A stretch of DNA of 64,000 bases from Desulfoscipio gibsoniae DSM 7213 (GTDB taxonomy: Bacteria; Bacillota; Desulfotomaculia; Desulfotomaculales; Desulfallaceae): assembly GCF_000233715.2 (NCBI RefSeq), contig NC_021184.1, forward strand, positions 4,791,530 to 4,855,529, given 5' to 3'. Under the pieces are notes generated by a model. The model did not search any database and was not told where the DNA came from. It saw only the letters and a list, made by a program, of their open reading frames with translations. A program made the translations under genes and the position numbers. Shown one piece after another: positions 42,161 through 51,349 of this stretch (positions within the stretch are counted from its first letter, which is position 1; every line of letters begins with the position of its first letter).

Positions 42161-43549
42161 TTATATTCTGCTGAGAATTTCCCTGGCGGCCACAATGCCC
42201 GCTACTGAGGCCTGAGCCAGACCTCTGGTGACACCGGCACCGTCGCCTGCCGCAAATAAGTTTTTGATCCGTGTTTCCAGGCCATTGCTCAAGGCCAACC
42301 GGGAAGAGTAAAACTTTACTTCCACGCCGTACAGTAAAGTATAGCGGGAATAAACACCGGGAGCAATGACATCCAGTGCTTTAAGCATTTCTACAATGGC
42401 CACCAGGTGCCGGTAAGGAAATACCAGACTGAGGTCCCCCGGTGTAGCCTCTTTAAGGGTGGGCATTACCAGGCATTTCTTCATGCGATCCACTGTGGAC
42501 CTGTGCCCTTCCAATAAATCACCCAACCGCTGTACAATTACGCCACCGCCCAACAAATTAGCCAGACTGGCTACATACTTACCATAGGCAATGGGTTCTC
42601 TAAATGGTTCAGTGAAAGTTTTGCTGACTAAAACAGCAAAGTTGGTGTTATCCGTCTTGTTAAAGGCATGGCTATGCCCGTTCACTGTAACCAATCCATC
42701 ATTATTCTCCATCACAACTTCACCACGTGGATTCATACAAAATGTACGCACCCGGTCATCAAACGCCCGGGAATAATATATGAGTTTGGATTCATAAAAC
42801 ACCCTGGTTAATGGCTCCATTACGGCGGCCGGCACTTCCACACGTACCCCGATATCAACCGGATTAACTCCAGTTTGCAGTTCCAACCGGTAGGCCTCCT
42901 GGGCCAGCCATTCGGCCCCCTCCCGTCCCGGTGCCAGTATTACATGATCACCGGTAATTTCCTCACCATCAACAGTACGGACACCCTTTACCAAATGCCC
43001 GTCTGTAATGATTTGATCAACCGCTACCCTGGTTCGCACTTCAATGCCCTTTTTAATTAGGTGTTCATACATGTTTTGTAAAATTTCCTGACAGCGTCCC
43101 GTACCCAGATGACGAATCGCAACTGGAATTAATTTTAGATCAGCGACAGTAGCCTGGCGTTGAAATTCGTGTATTTCATCCTGGTGTTCCAATCCGTAAA
43201 CATGCTCAGGTGCGCCAAACTGAAGATATACTTGATCGACTTCTTTAATCATCTCATTAAGCTTGTCTTCTCCCAAGTATTGCTCCAGGCTGCCACCTAT
43301 TTCCGATGATAAGGTCAGTTTGCCGTCACTGAAGGCACCGGCACCACCCCAACCGCAAACCGTAGAACAAGGGTGGCAATTAAAACAACTCCCTCCCTTT
43401 TCCCGGGATGGACAGATACGCTGGTTGATATCGCGGCCTTTTTCCAATATTAATACCCGCAAATCCTTCCTTTTCCCGGACAGTTCTAGAGCAGCAAAAA
43501 TTCCGGCAGGACCTGCACCCACAATAATTACGTCATAATGTTGCGCCAT
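42161..43549 (-). CDS. FAD-dependent oxidoreductase (COG2509-type dehydrogenase)
   Basis: A 462-residue flavoprotein. It has an N-terminal dinucleotide fold (DVIIVGAGPAGIFAALELSG), a Cys-rich stretch (CPSREKGGSCFNCHPCSTVC, about 46-65) followed by GWGGAGAFSDGKL, and a C-terminal ETRIKNLFAAGDGAGVTRGL that binds FAD. This matches the uncharacterised FAD-dependent dehydrogenases common in Clostridia, often near purA. The substrate is unknown; the Cys cluster may be structural, bind metal or do redox chemistry. A promoter lies 142 bases upstream, and purA follows after 12 bases. Confidence 0.85.
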   Translation of the reverse strand: MAQHYDVIIVGAGPAGIFAALELSGKRKDLRVLILEKGRDINQRICPSREKGGSCFNCHPCSTVCGWGGAGAFSDGKLTLSSEIGGSLEQYLGEDKLNEMIKEVDQVYLQFGAPEHVYGLEHQDEIHEFQRQATVADLKLIPVAIRHLGTGRCQEILQNMYEHLIKKGIEVRTRVAVDQIITDGHLVKGVRTVDGEEITGDHVILAPGREGAEWLAQEAYRLELQTGVNPVDIGVRVEVPAAVMEPLTRVFYESKLIYYSRAFDDRVRTFCMNPRGEVVMENNDGLVTVNGHSHAFNKTDNTNFAVLVSKTFTEPFREPIAYGKYVASLANLLGGGVIVQRLGDLLEGHRSTVDRMKKCLVMPTLKEATPGDLSLVFPYRHLVAIVEMLKALDVIAPGVYSRYTLLYGVEVKFYSSRLALSNGLETRIKNLFAAGDGAGVTRGLAQASVAGIVAAREILSRI

Positions 43550-43690
43550 CGGGCAAACCCCCTGTTTTTCCTTTAAATATTTTGCACATTAAACATAAAA
43601 ATAACCCAAACGGGTGCTGTGTTTGAGTCAATTAATTACAAGGCATTATATAATGAGTATTATTAAGATTTTCTAACGCACAACAATAAA

Positions 43691-43719
43691 ATATTATCAA
43701 ATCGTATTTTTTATGTCAA
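43691..43719 (-). promoter_or_regulatory. Sigma-A-type promoter for the FAD oxidoreductase-purA unit
   Basis: On the minus strand, TTGACA (43714-43719) and TAATAT (43691-43696) are 17 bases apart, a near-consensus match. It lies between dnaB and the oxidoreductase gene, leaving a leader of about 135 bases with no obvious riboswitch. Confidence 0.8.
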
Positions 43720-43734
43720 GGACGATAACCTTAA

Positions 43735-45066
43735 TCATTCACCTTCATTGCGCCGCGTCATAGTTAAAAACTTGGTATATTCCTTTAAAAAGGCCAATTC
43801 CACCACCCCGGTGGGGCCATTCCTCTGCTTGGCCACAATTATATCTGCAATACCTATTTTTTCTGTATCAGGATTATAATATTCATCACGATAGATAAAC
43901 ATTACTACATCTGCATCCTGTTCAAGGCTGCCGCTTTCCCGCAAATCAGACATAATAGGCTTTTTGTCCTGGCGCTGTTCCACAGAACGGCTTAACTGGG
44001 CCAGCGCCAGTACCGGCACACCAAGTTCTTTAGCCAGCGCCTTTAAAGAACGGGATATGTTAGCAATCTCCTGCTGTCTGTTTTCAGTACGACCACTACC
44101 TTGCATTAGCTGCAGGTAATCGATTACGATCAAACCCAGTCCTTTTTCCATGTGCAATCTTCGGGCTTTAGCCCTTAGCTGGCGCACCGTAAGCACTCCC
44201 GAATCATCAATAAAAATAGGCAGCCTTGCTATTTCCCGGGCCTTTTGGGTAAGCTTACCCCAATCTTCATCACGGATAAAACCGGTTCGTATTTTATGCT
44301 GGTCTACCATGGCTTCAGCGCAAAGCATGCGTTGCACCAACTGTTCCTTGGACATTTCCATACTGAATACAGCCACCGGTTTATTATTTTTTTCGGCGGC
44401 ATTATACGCAATACACATACCAAAACTGGTTTTACCCATCGAAGGGCGTCCAGCAACGATTACCAGGTCACCTGGTTGCAATCCCTGGCAAAGGCGATCC
44501 AAATCTGTAAAACCAGTGGGCACCCCGTTTATCTCACCTTTATGTTTATAAAGGTGTTCCAGGTGCTTGAAGGTGTCCATCAGTATATCCTTGATTTCTG
44601 TAAACAGTGCCGAAGTACGCCGTGAACCAAGTTCCATCAGCATTTTTTCGGCCTCTTCCATCAATCTTTCGGCATCTTCGCTGCCTTCATAACCCATGCC
44701 GGCAATTCGGGTGGCCAGGTTAATTAAATTACGCAGCAATGCCTTTTCCTCTACAATGTGAGCATAGTGCTCAGCATTGGCAGCAGTGGGGGAAATATTA
44801 CTGAGGGTGGCCACATAAGTGGCGCCGCCAACCTTTTCCAACGCTCCGATGCGGCGCAGTTGATCGGTAACTGTTACCAGGTCGACGGCATGACCGTTTT
44901 CCTCCAAATCCAGGATAGTTTTAAAAATAACCCTGTGCGCCTCTACATAAAAATCATCCGGCTGGATAAATCGCGTTACAATAGCAATGGCACTGTTATC
45001 TAAAAACAGCGCACCTAATACCGATTGTTCGGCATCTATATTATGGGGAGGTACCTTTTCCCACAT
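43735..45066 (-). CDS. dnaB: Replicative DNA helicase DnaB
   Basis: About 443 residues. DnaB is the hexameric helicase that unwinds the fork and recruits primase. It has the N-terminal domain starting PPHNIDAEQSVLGALFLD, then the RecA-like domain with GVPTGFTDLDRLCQGLQPGD, AGRPSMGKTSFGM (Walker A) and IVIDYLQLMQG (Walker B), and the Arg finger region GSLEQDADVVMFIYRDEYY. Full length without intein. I chose the ATG at 45066, about 8 bases after AGGTGA; the GTG-ATG-ATG run upstream overlaps the ribosome site. It follows the lon-type gene by a short gap, in the clostridial order rplI-lon-dnaB. Confidence 0.97.
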   Translation of the reverse strand: MWEKVPPHNIDAEQSVLGALFLDNSAIAIVTRFIQPDDFYVEAHRVIFKTILDLEENGHAVDLVTVTDQLRRIGALEKVGGATYVATLSNISPTAANAEHYAHIVEEKALLRNLINLATRIAGMGYEGSEDAERLMEEAEKMLMELGSRRTSALFTEIKDILMDTFKHLEHLYKHKGEINGVPTGFTDLDRLCQGLQPGDLVIVAGRPSMGKTSFGMCIAYNAAEKNNKPVAVFSMEMSKEQLVQRMLCAEAMVDQHKIRTGFIRDEDWGKLTQKAREIARLPIFIDDSGVLTVRQLRAKARRLHMEKGLGLIVIDYLQLMQGSGRTENRQQEIANISRSLKALAKELGVPVLALAQLSRSVEQRQDKKPIMSDLRESGSLEQDADVVMFIYRDEYYNPDTEKIGIADIIVAKQRNGPTGVVELAFLKEYTKFLTMTRRNEGE

Positions 45067-45091
45067 AGCCATCATCACCTATAATTGCTAA

Positions 45092-47017
45092 TCAATTGGC
45101 CAGTTTATTATGAGCTGCAAATATTTGATTAATTATTTCTTCCAATGTTTGTACCGGTATAACTTTAACCCCCCTGGCATCTGTTGGTATATCCTTCTCA
45201 TTTTCCGCAGGTATAAATACGGTATCAATACCACACTGCTTAGCACCGTAAATTTTTTCCGGCACGCCACCGACAGCCTTGATCATTCCCTGTATGGAAA
45301 GCTCTCCGGTAACAGCAATATTTTGAGGGACAGGTAGATTTTCCAGGGCGCTATAAATCGCCAGGGAAATAGCCACACCAGCCGAAGGACCGTCAATACG
45401 ACCGCCGCCAACTACATTAACATGGACGTCATAGTCATATAAATCACGGCCGGTTAATTTGCGTAAAACAGAGGCTGCATTAAATACCGAATCCCTGGCC
45501 ATGCTGCCCGCAGTTTCATTAAAGCGGATTATTCCGCCTTCCTTACGCCGGGCCGGGAAAGCAACCGCCTCAATTTCCAGGGCGGATCCAATAAACCCAG
45601 CCACACCAAGGCCAAAAATCCTACCCACTTCTTGTTTTTCAGTAGCCCGCCGGAGAATATATGGTGTTAGCCGGCTTACCTGGATTATTTCATAAACATC
45701 AGTTTCTTTAATAGCCGGGTTTAAACCGTCCTGTGACCTGTGACAAGCCAATGCATAAGCGTCCGCCAGTATATTAACCGCCTTGCGACCTTCAATGGTA
45801 TATTCAGCAATAATATCAGCCACATTATCTTCTATTGCCACATTTAACTTTTTTGCGGCCTGCTGTACAATTTTATAAATATCAGAAGGAGTTAACGGCT
45901 CAAAAAATATTTCCGCGCAGCGGCTGCGAATAGCCGGGTTAATTTCCTCCGGTTCCCTGGTAGTGGCACCGATAAGGATAAAATCTGCAGGGGCTCCCTC
46001 TTCAAACAGCTTTTTAATATATTTGGGTACATTGTTGTCCGATGGGTCATAATAGGAGGATTCAAAAAATACGCGCTTATCCTCCAATACTTTTAACAAT
46101 TTGTTTTGTAAAACAATATCCAATTCACCTATTTCATCAATGAACAATACACCCCCGTGGGCATCCGTGACCAGACCTGGTTTAGGTTCAGGTACGCCAC
46201 TGTCGGCCAAATCTCGCCGGGCTCCCTGATAAATAGGGTCATGTACAGAACCCAAAAGCGGATTGGTCACCTCCCGCGGGTCCCAACGCAGAGTTGTCCC
46301 ATTTACCTCTACAAATGAGGCATCATTTTCAAAGGGACTGTGCTTTAAACCCCTGGCTGTCGCAAGGGCCAGCCTGGCCGCAGTTGTTTTGCCCACTCCA
46401 GGCGGTCCGTAAAGCAATATATGCTGGGGGATAGGAGATGCCAATTTAGAAAGTAAAGCCCTTACCGGACGCTCCTGACCCACAACTTCATCAAAACTTG
46501 AAGGGCGCAGCACGTCAAGTGCTGAGCGTACAAGATGTTTTTGCTCCAGTTTTTCCAACACAGCAAATTTTTTCAATGTTTGGGCATTTTCCGGCCCAGT
46601 GTTTTCCTTGATAATCTGCATTTTTATCTCGCGTACATATTCCTCGTGTCGCTGTTGTAGCCGTTCATTAATCTTTTTTTCCAGCTCATCTTCCAGAGTA
46701 CGCCGTGCTATTATATCGGCAATCTCATTTTCTATTTCATCCAGTATATTTGGTATATCATCCAATTCCGGTACGGTTTCGAAAGTAGGATCCTCAAATA
46801 CAAGTTTCTGTAAGGCCAAAACCCTTTCGGGTAAAAATTCAGAGCGCATCATCTGCAACACATTTAGCTTTCCGGCCCGCAGTACAATTTTGTCCGAGCC
46901 GTACAACTCCGTTAGCAAATTAAATAGAGAGTTTACCTGCCGCCGGAGTTGTTCTTGTTCCCTGAACTTGACGCTTAATTCATTTTTACCCTTTATTTTA
47001 TCCAGAATACTTTTCAT
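45092..47017 (-). CDS. ATP-dependent Lon-family protease (LonB/LonC type)
   Basis: About 641 residues. It has an N-terminal helical, coiled-coil-like region (about 20-140), then an AAA+ domain with YGPPGVGKTTAARLAL (Walker A, about 207-214) and VLFIDEIGELD (Walker B), and a C-terminal Lon peptidase domain with GRIDGPSAGVAISLA (catalytic Ser) and KAVGGVPEKIYGAK (catalytic Lys). It lacks the large LonA N-terminal substrate domain. Its place between rplI and dnaB is what I know for LonC-like proteins of Peptococcaceae; I keep the symbol open. ATG 47017 follows AAGGAG; TTG 47026 is too close to it. Confidence 0.93.
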   Translation of the reverse strand: MKSILDKIKGKNELSVKFREQEQLRRQVNSLFNLLTELYGSDKIVLRAGKLNVLQMMRSEFLPERVLALQKLVFEDPTFETVPELDDIPNILDEIENEIADIIARRTLEDELEKKINERLQQRHEEYVREIKMQIIKENTGPENAQTLKKFAVLEKLEQKHLVRSALDVLRPSSFDEVVGQERPVRALLSKLASPIPQHILLYGPPGVGKTTAARLALATARGLKHSPFENDASFVEVNGTTLRWDPREVTNPLLGSVHDPIYQGARRDLADSGVPEPKPGLVTDAHGGVLFIDEIGELDIVLQNKLLKVLEDKRVFFESSYYDPSDNNVPKYIKKLFEEGAPADFILIGATTREPEEINPAIRSRCAEIFFEPLTPSDIYKIVQQAAKKLNVAIEDNVADIIAEYTIEGRKAVNILADAYALACHRSQDGLNPAIKETDVYEIIQVSRLTPYILRRATEKQEVGRIFGLGVAGFIGSALEIEAVAFPARRKEGGIIRFNETAGSMARDSVFNAASVLRKLTGRDLYDYDVHVNVVGGGRIDGPSAGVAISLAIYSALENLPVPQNIAVTGELSIQGMIKAVGGVPEKIYGAKQCGIDTVFIPAENEKDIPTDARGVKVIPVQTLEEIINQIFAAHNKLAN

Positions 47018-47051
47018 TGCTGTCAATTCTCCTTACTGTCAATTATTAAGC

Positions 47052-47498
47052 CTACTCCGGAACCACTTCGACATTAATTTGTACCTGCACTGCCGGATGC
47101 AATTTAACAGTAACGGCATATTCGCCTAGTGCTTTAATTGGGCTTTTTAGTATAATTTTCTTCTTATCCACCGCAAGCCCATATTTGTTCTTTAAAAATT
47201 CAGCTATATCCTTATTATTAATGGCACCAAATAATTTTCCGGCATCGCCCACCCTGGTTTGCATAACCAATTTCAAACCTTCCAGCTGCTGACCTAAAGC
47301 TCTTGCTTGTTCCTCCATTTTTTTTCTTTGAGCCGCCTGTACCTGACTCTGCTTTTCTAAATCCTTCAACTTCCCCTTGGATGCCTCCACTGCCAGGCCC
47401 TTGGGAATTAGGAAGTTTCGGGCATAACCTTCGGCAACTTTTATTACTTGACCTTTATTACCCAGTTTTTTTACATCTTCTAAAAGAATTACCTGCAT
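47052..47498 (-). CDS. rplI: 50S ribosomal protein L9
   Basis: A 148-residue protein of the large subunit, binding 23S rRNA at the base of the L1 stalk. The N-terminal domain VILLEDVKKLGNKGQVIKVA is followed by GYARNFLIPKGLAVEAS and a long connecting helix (about 42-75), then the C-terminal domain. Length is standard. It follows yybS by 2 bases and precedes the Lon-type gene. Confidence 0.98.
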   Translation of the reverse strand: MQVILLEDVKKLGNKGQVIKVAEGYARNFLIPKGLAVEASKGKLKDLEKQSQVQAAQRKKMEEQARALGQQLEGLKLVMQTRVGDAGKLFGAINNKDIAEFLKNKYGLAVDKKKIILKSPIKALGEYAVTVKLHPAVQVQINVEVVPE

Positions 47499-47500
47499 AA

Positions 47501-48487
47501 TCAGCCTCCTTTGTTTCCATCACCGTCTTCACCTGGCTGACGGCGTATATTCACCACCGGATCTATTATACCAATAGTGAGCGCAACCATCGCGGTAAAA
47601 GGTAAATATAGCAACATAACTAGCATGATAATTATTTTAACTACTTTAGAAACTCTCCATAACTGTATAAAATGAAGTATTATAGCCATTCCTAATACAA
47701 AAAAAATAAACGCTGCAATATATAGTATATTTTTACCAATTACCTCCATCAGTTGCCAGGATAGTTCATCACCGCCCAGGGTTAGTGCCAAACCAATAAT
47801 TATCAACCAAATAGAATACCATGGCAGCCGCCACTGTGTAAAATGAAAATTATTAGGTATAGTGAAACCTAAACTACGCATCCAGTACCTGGCGATAAAA
47901 TATGTGGACATCGTCAACATAATATTCCACACAGCCACACTTCCTGGTAAAAAAGTTTGCACAAGATTAACTATTTGTTCGGTAAGGGCCAGGTACTGCT
48001 GCCTATCTGATTCATCCAGCAGACCGTTTTGATTGTATATCTGAGCCATTTGATCCATGGTAGCTCGAAACTCTTCTGTCACCTGAGAAATACCAGCGCC
48101 GCTTAACATAAAGCTAAACAATAAATTTAATGCGGCTATCAGCAATGCCCAAAAAAAGAGCACCGCCATGCTTTTATCCACAGTTACATTGTTTTTTAAC
48201 ATTAGACCAATTAAAATACCCAAAGGAGCGAACTGAAAAACCAGCAATCCGGCCGATTTAATATTAGCAAAAGTAAACATCAGCATAAACAGAGTTAACA
48301 CAACAGCCAGCAAAGCATATAATAAATCTCGCTTTAAAATCAGATAAACTAACGGTAAAGGTAATAACAGCATAATTAAGAAAAACAAAGGTGCAATATA
48401 AAGGCCCAATAAACCCAATAAAGCCATAACGGTAGTCGCAATTATTACTTCCATTACACCTGGGTAATTCTTTATTATCGGATGCAA
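47501..48487 (-). CDS. yybS: YybS family (DUF2232) membrane protein
   Basis: A 328-residue membrane protein with about eight hydrophobic helices, matching the DUF2232/YybS family in segments such as APLGILIGLMLKNNVTVDKS and FLPGSVAVWNIMLTMSTYFI. Its function is unknown, though in Bacilli it lies upstream of rplI, as here. The start is TTG at 48487, with GAGGTGG 4 bases before it. An insertion sequence ends 25 bases upstream of this start, so the natural promoter or the link to rpsR has been interrupted. Confidence 0.85.
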   Translation of the reverse strand: MHPIIKNYPGVMEVIIATTVMALLGLLGLYIAPLFFLIMLLLPLPLVYLILKRDLLYALLAVVLTLFMLMFTFANIKSAGLLVFQFAPLGILIGLMLKNNVTVDKSMAVLFFWALLIAALNLLFSFMLSGAGISQVTEEFRATMDQMAQIYNQNGLLDESDRQQYLALTEQIVNLVQTFLPGSVAVWNIMLTMSTYFIARYWMRSLGFTIPNNFHFTQWRLPWYSIWLIIIGLALTLGGDELSWQLMEVIGKNILYIAAFIFFVLGMAIILHFIQLWRVSKVVKIIIMLVMLLYLPFTAMVALTIGIIDPVVNIRRQPGEDGDGNKGG

Positions 48488-48531
48488 AAAACCACCTCAA
48501 AATTATTTAATTAGTACATTCGAAAAATCCC

Positions 48532-48586
48532 AAAGCCTTGCAAATACAGGCTTTATTTTTTTGCCTTTTGAGGCTTCACCTCAAAA
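48532..48586 (+). terminator. Two hairpins in the left end of the insertion sequence
   Basis: AAAGCCT/AGGCTTT (48532-48538 and 48548-48554), followed by a T7 run on the plus strand, forms a good rho-independent terminator. Next comes TTTTGAGG/CCTCAAAA (48566-48573, 48579-48586). Placed inside the inverted-repeat end and before the transposase, they could block read-through from outside promoters. Confidence 0.65.
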
Positions 48587-48765
48587 AACAATTAATTTTA
48601 TGTCCCATCGTAATTATTAGGTATGGCTATTATTAAAAAGATATCTGGGTTTAAATGAATTAAATAGTGATTCACGGTCATTTTACCTGCTTGACAATTC
48701 TAAAATCGCTCCAAAATTGAATTGGAAGCTATTTCCAATATATCGGTTTGAAAGGAGTAGATTTT

Positions 48766-50301
48766 ATGTTAGTTGTCAAGTATTCTCATGAGCAGTATCA
48801 AGATTTCGTTTGTGATTTTTTAACTCGCTATTATATTTCGACCGGCCAGCAGATTACTATCGTAACTAAAGCTTCTTTAGTTGTTAAACTTTGGGGTGCC
48901 GATCTTACCGGCATTGTTAAGCTTATTAAAAACCGGTATTCAAGGGCTAATCGGGGCATCCCACCCAAAGATGCGGTGGCCTTGCTTCGCTCGCTTATCC
49001 TTATGACTTTTACTGGTGAAACCAGCATCCCCAAGTGGGTGGATTCTTTAAGGTCTGATCCTTTTCTTGCTGTTTTATCTGGTTTTTTGCCCGCCTGCTT
49101 TTCTACTGTTAAAGTTGATGATGTTCCGGCAGATCCTATCCCGGGCGTGGGTACTTTTTATAATTATATGGATAGGCTGATTCGTAAGAATCGGATCCTT
49201 TACAAATCGAAGCTGCGCAAGCTCAAGCGTAAGCCTAAAAAGAAGCAGAAGAAAAATCAGAAACTGGATTCATCCAAGCCCGGCGTAGTGGAACGCCTGG
49301 TTAATAGGGTGCTAAAATACAATAATGCCAAGCTCCCTGGTAATCTGGAATCTACTTTAAACCAGATTCTAAAAGATGTTTTTGTTATGCCATCCTTAGC
49401 CAGGGGTATCCTTGGCGACCCTAATAAATTGAATGTCGCCGCTGATGGCACTTGCATGCCTACTCATGCCTCTTACTACGGCAAAAAGGTTTGCAATTGT
49501 AAGTTAAAGCCCGGCGAACGTTGCGATTGCCTCCGCTTATTCGCTGACCCCTCTGCCTCTTGGGGTTGGGATAGTTACAATGAGCGTTACTTTTATGGCC
49601 ATACTTTTCATGGCTTCACTGCTTGTGACTCTTTCTACAGCTTACCTATCCATATAAAATGTGTTTCTGGTGAACGTCATGATTCGGTAACTAGTGTTTA
49701 TGAACTTAAAGAGCTTGTGGATTTGTACCCAGGGATTAATTTTAATGCTGCTGTTTACGATTCGGCTTATGACGCTAATCCATTCTATCTTCTCAATATG
49801 CATTATGGCATCAAGCCCGTTATTGATCTTAACGCTCGGGCTTCTAAGCCTGATGCAGTGAGTGATTTTATTGAATTTGATAAAAAAGGGATCCCTCACT
49901 GCAAATGTTTAGGACACCAATTACGTAACTGGGGCCTAATGTCCAAGTCCTTCAGACGAAAGTGGCTTTTCCCTGTGCAATGTAATTCCTGTGATAAGTG
50001 CCATTTATATAGCGAAAAAACGTTTTATACAAAAACAAGTGATAACCCCAGGTTCTTTACGCCTATTTTAAGGGGCTCGGATGAGTGGAAGCAGCTTTAC
50101 AAAAGACGCTCTACCACCGAAAGGGCCTGGGACAGAATCAATAATGATTTTAACGCTGAATCTGCCGTTGTTTTTACCCGAGAACGTAGGATAGTTAGAG
50201 TATTTCTTGGTGCTTTCTGTTGTTATGTTGATGCATGGGCTGGCGAGAGCACCATTTCAATCACTGATATATTTCCTGTCCTTTCAAGGTTCGCTGCCTA
50301 A
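48766..50301 (+). CDS. DDE transposase of the IS4/IS1182 superfamily
   Basis: About 511 residues. The catalytic triad is probably Asp in NVAADGTCM (about 230), Asp in AVYDSAYD (about 330) and Glu in YKRRSTTERAWDR (about 460); the last is a Y-x2-R-x3-E signature of the IS4 superfamily. A very basic stretch (KLKRKPKKKQKKNQK, about 150-165) and clustered Cys (KVCNCKLKPGERCDC; CNSCDKC) may bind DNA or zinc. The ATG at 48766 follows AAAGGAG by 8 bases; the frame to 48748 covers the ribosome site. It appears intact and could still be active. Confidence 0.9.
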   Translation: MLVVKYSHEQYQDFVCDFLTRYYISTGQQITIVTKASLVVKLWGADLTGIVKLIKNRYSRANRGIPPKDAVALLRSLILMTFTGETSIPKWVDSLRSDPFLAVLSGFLPACFSTVKVDDVPADPIPGVGTFYNYMDRLIRKNRILYKSKLRKLKRKPKKKQKKNQKLDSSKPGVVERLVNRVLKYNNAKLPGNLESTLNQILKDVFVMPSLARGILGDPNKLNVAADGTCMPTHASYYGKKVCNCKLKPGERCDCLRLFADPSASWGWDSYNERYFYGHTFHGFTACDSFYSLPIHIKCVSGERHDSVTSVYELKELVDLYPGINFNAAVYDSAYDANPFYLLNMHYGIKPVIDLNARASKPDAVSDFIEFDKKGIPHCKCLGHQLRNWGLMSKSFRRKWLFPVQCNSCDKCHLYSEKTFYTKTSDNPRFFTPILRGSDEWKQLYKRRSTTERAWDRINNDFNAESAVVFTRERRIVRVFLGAFCCYVDAWAGESTISITDIFPVLSRFAA

Positions 50302-50602
50302 TCTGGGTTATGCTTTAAGTTATATTCAAATTGTTTTTAGGCTTTTTTTAAATCAATTCAAAAAGGCCTATTTGGTATGCGCATTTTTATTCTCTTACTT
50401 ACCCAGTTTGCTTATATTTTTCTAATCATCCTTTATATGGTATTTGGGATTTTATGTTTTTCGATTATACTCATTTAATTCATCTTAACGTCATCATACA
50501 ACAAATAATAGTTCTGCATGCATATAGTTTTTCCTTCACTACAATGCCTGTACTTAAACTGTTATTTGTTGACCAACATACCAGGTGTTAAAAATAAAGC
50601 AA

Positions 50603-50621
50603 GGGGAACTATACGTTCCCC
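50603..50621 (-). terminator. Terminator after rpsR
   Basis: Stem GGGGAAC/GTTCCCC with a 5-base loop, 20 bases beyond the rpsR stop. The minus strand continues TTGCTTTATTTTTAA, a usable T-rich tail. The 340 bases from 50302 to 50641 otherwise hold only the right end of the insertion sequence and A+T-rich DNA with no gene that I see. Confidence 0.75.
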
Positions 50622-50641
50622 CTAAATTATGATAAATTAAA

Positions 50642-50872
50642 TTACTCTGCGGTAAATGGTAAAAGTGCTATATTTCTCGACCTCTTTATCGCTAAGGTCA
50701 GCATGCGTTGATGACGGGCGCAGTTGCCGGATATACGACGGGGTAAAATTTTACCCCTCTCTGTAATATATTTTTTTAAACGCGGCACGTCTTTGTAATC
50801 AACACTTTCTATTTTGTCGACGCAAAAACTGCAAATACGCTTTTTGCCCCGACGCCCACGTTCACGCCTCAT
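50642..50872 (-). CDS. rpsR: 30S ribosomal protein S18
   Basis: A 76-residue small-subunit protein that pairs with S6 on the 16S rRNA platform. The core has [20 protein letters not shown] and [20 protein letters not shown], invariant for S18. The N-terminal CSFCVDK with the later Cys gives a possible zinc site. It is the third gene of rpsF-ssb-rpsR, 14 bases after ssb, and is followed by a terminator. Confidence 0.98.
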   Translation of the reverse strand: MRRERGRRGKKRICSFCVDKIESVDYKDVPRLKKYITERGKILPRRISGNCARHQRMLTLAIKRSRNIALLPFTAE

Positions 50873-50886
50873 GTATTATTTCCCTC

Positions 50887-51309
50887 CTAAAACGGAATAT
50901 CCTCCTCGTTAAAGCTGATCTCGCTGGCAAAACGCTCACCTTCGGCGGTTTTATTTCCACCGGTAACCGAACCACGGGCATCCCTGGCTGAATCTAAGAA
51001 ACGCACATCACTAGCTACAACCTCGACCACTTTACGGCGTATACCCTGTTTATCTTCATAAGAGCGCGACTGCAGTCTTCCTTCCACTGCTACCAACCGT
51101 CCCTTGCCCAAGTAGTTAGCACAAGTTTCGGCCAATTTTTGCCACACCACAATATCAATATAATCAGTTTCATCTACTCTTTCACCCTGCCGGTTAGTAA
51201 ACTGCCGATTCATAGCCAATGAAAAACTTGCCACCGGCATACCACTGGCTGTATGACGCAGCTCAGGATCCCGGGTTAGTCTGCCGATTAAAATAACCTT
51301 ATTTAACAT
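50887..51309 (-). CDS. ssb: Single-stranded DNA-binding protein
   Basis: A 140-residue SSB with the OB fold (NKVILIGRLTRDPELRHTAS, then FSLAMNR, VVWQKLAETCANYLGKGRLV and EGRLQSRSYEDKQG) and a short acidic tail ending EEDIPF, which docks replication and repair proteins. The linker is short. I place the start at ATG 51309, with GGCGGTGA 5 bases before it; a GTG three codons upstream overlaps that site. It lies between rpsF and rpsR, as in most Firmicutes. Confidence 0.97.
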   Translation of the reverse strand: MLNKVILIGRLTRDPELRHTASGMPVASFSLAMNRQFTNRQGERVDETDYIDIVVWQKLAETCANYLGKGRLVAVEGRLQSRSYEDKQGIRRKVVEVVASDVRFLDSARDARGSVTGGNKTAEGERFASEISFNEEDIPF

Positions 51310-51349
51310 CAAAATCACCGCCTTGGCGTGTTTAGATCTCTCTATTTAT

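Larger units (their letters stand above)
48513..50472 (+). mobile_element. Complete insertion sequence with imperfect ends and 8-bp target repeat
   Basis: The left end AGTACATTCGAAAAATCCCA (48513 on) matches the reverse complement of the right end ending at 50471 (AGTATAATCGAAAAACATAA then ATCCCAAA), with a short gap in the alignment. The same 8 bases ATTTAATT lie directly outside the left end (48505-48512) and one base outside the right end (50473-50480), as expected for a target duplication. It contains one DDE transposase gene. The family is uncertain (IS4/IS1182 superfamily). It sits between rpsR and yybS. Confidence 0.8.

Noticed and set aside
48691..48719. TTGACA as a promoter for the transposase gene
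   Set aside because: The -35 is perfect, but at 17 bases the -10 position reads AAATTG; no acceptable -10 was found.
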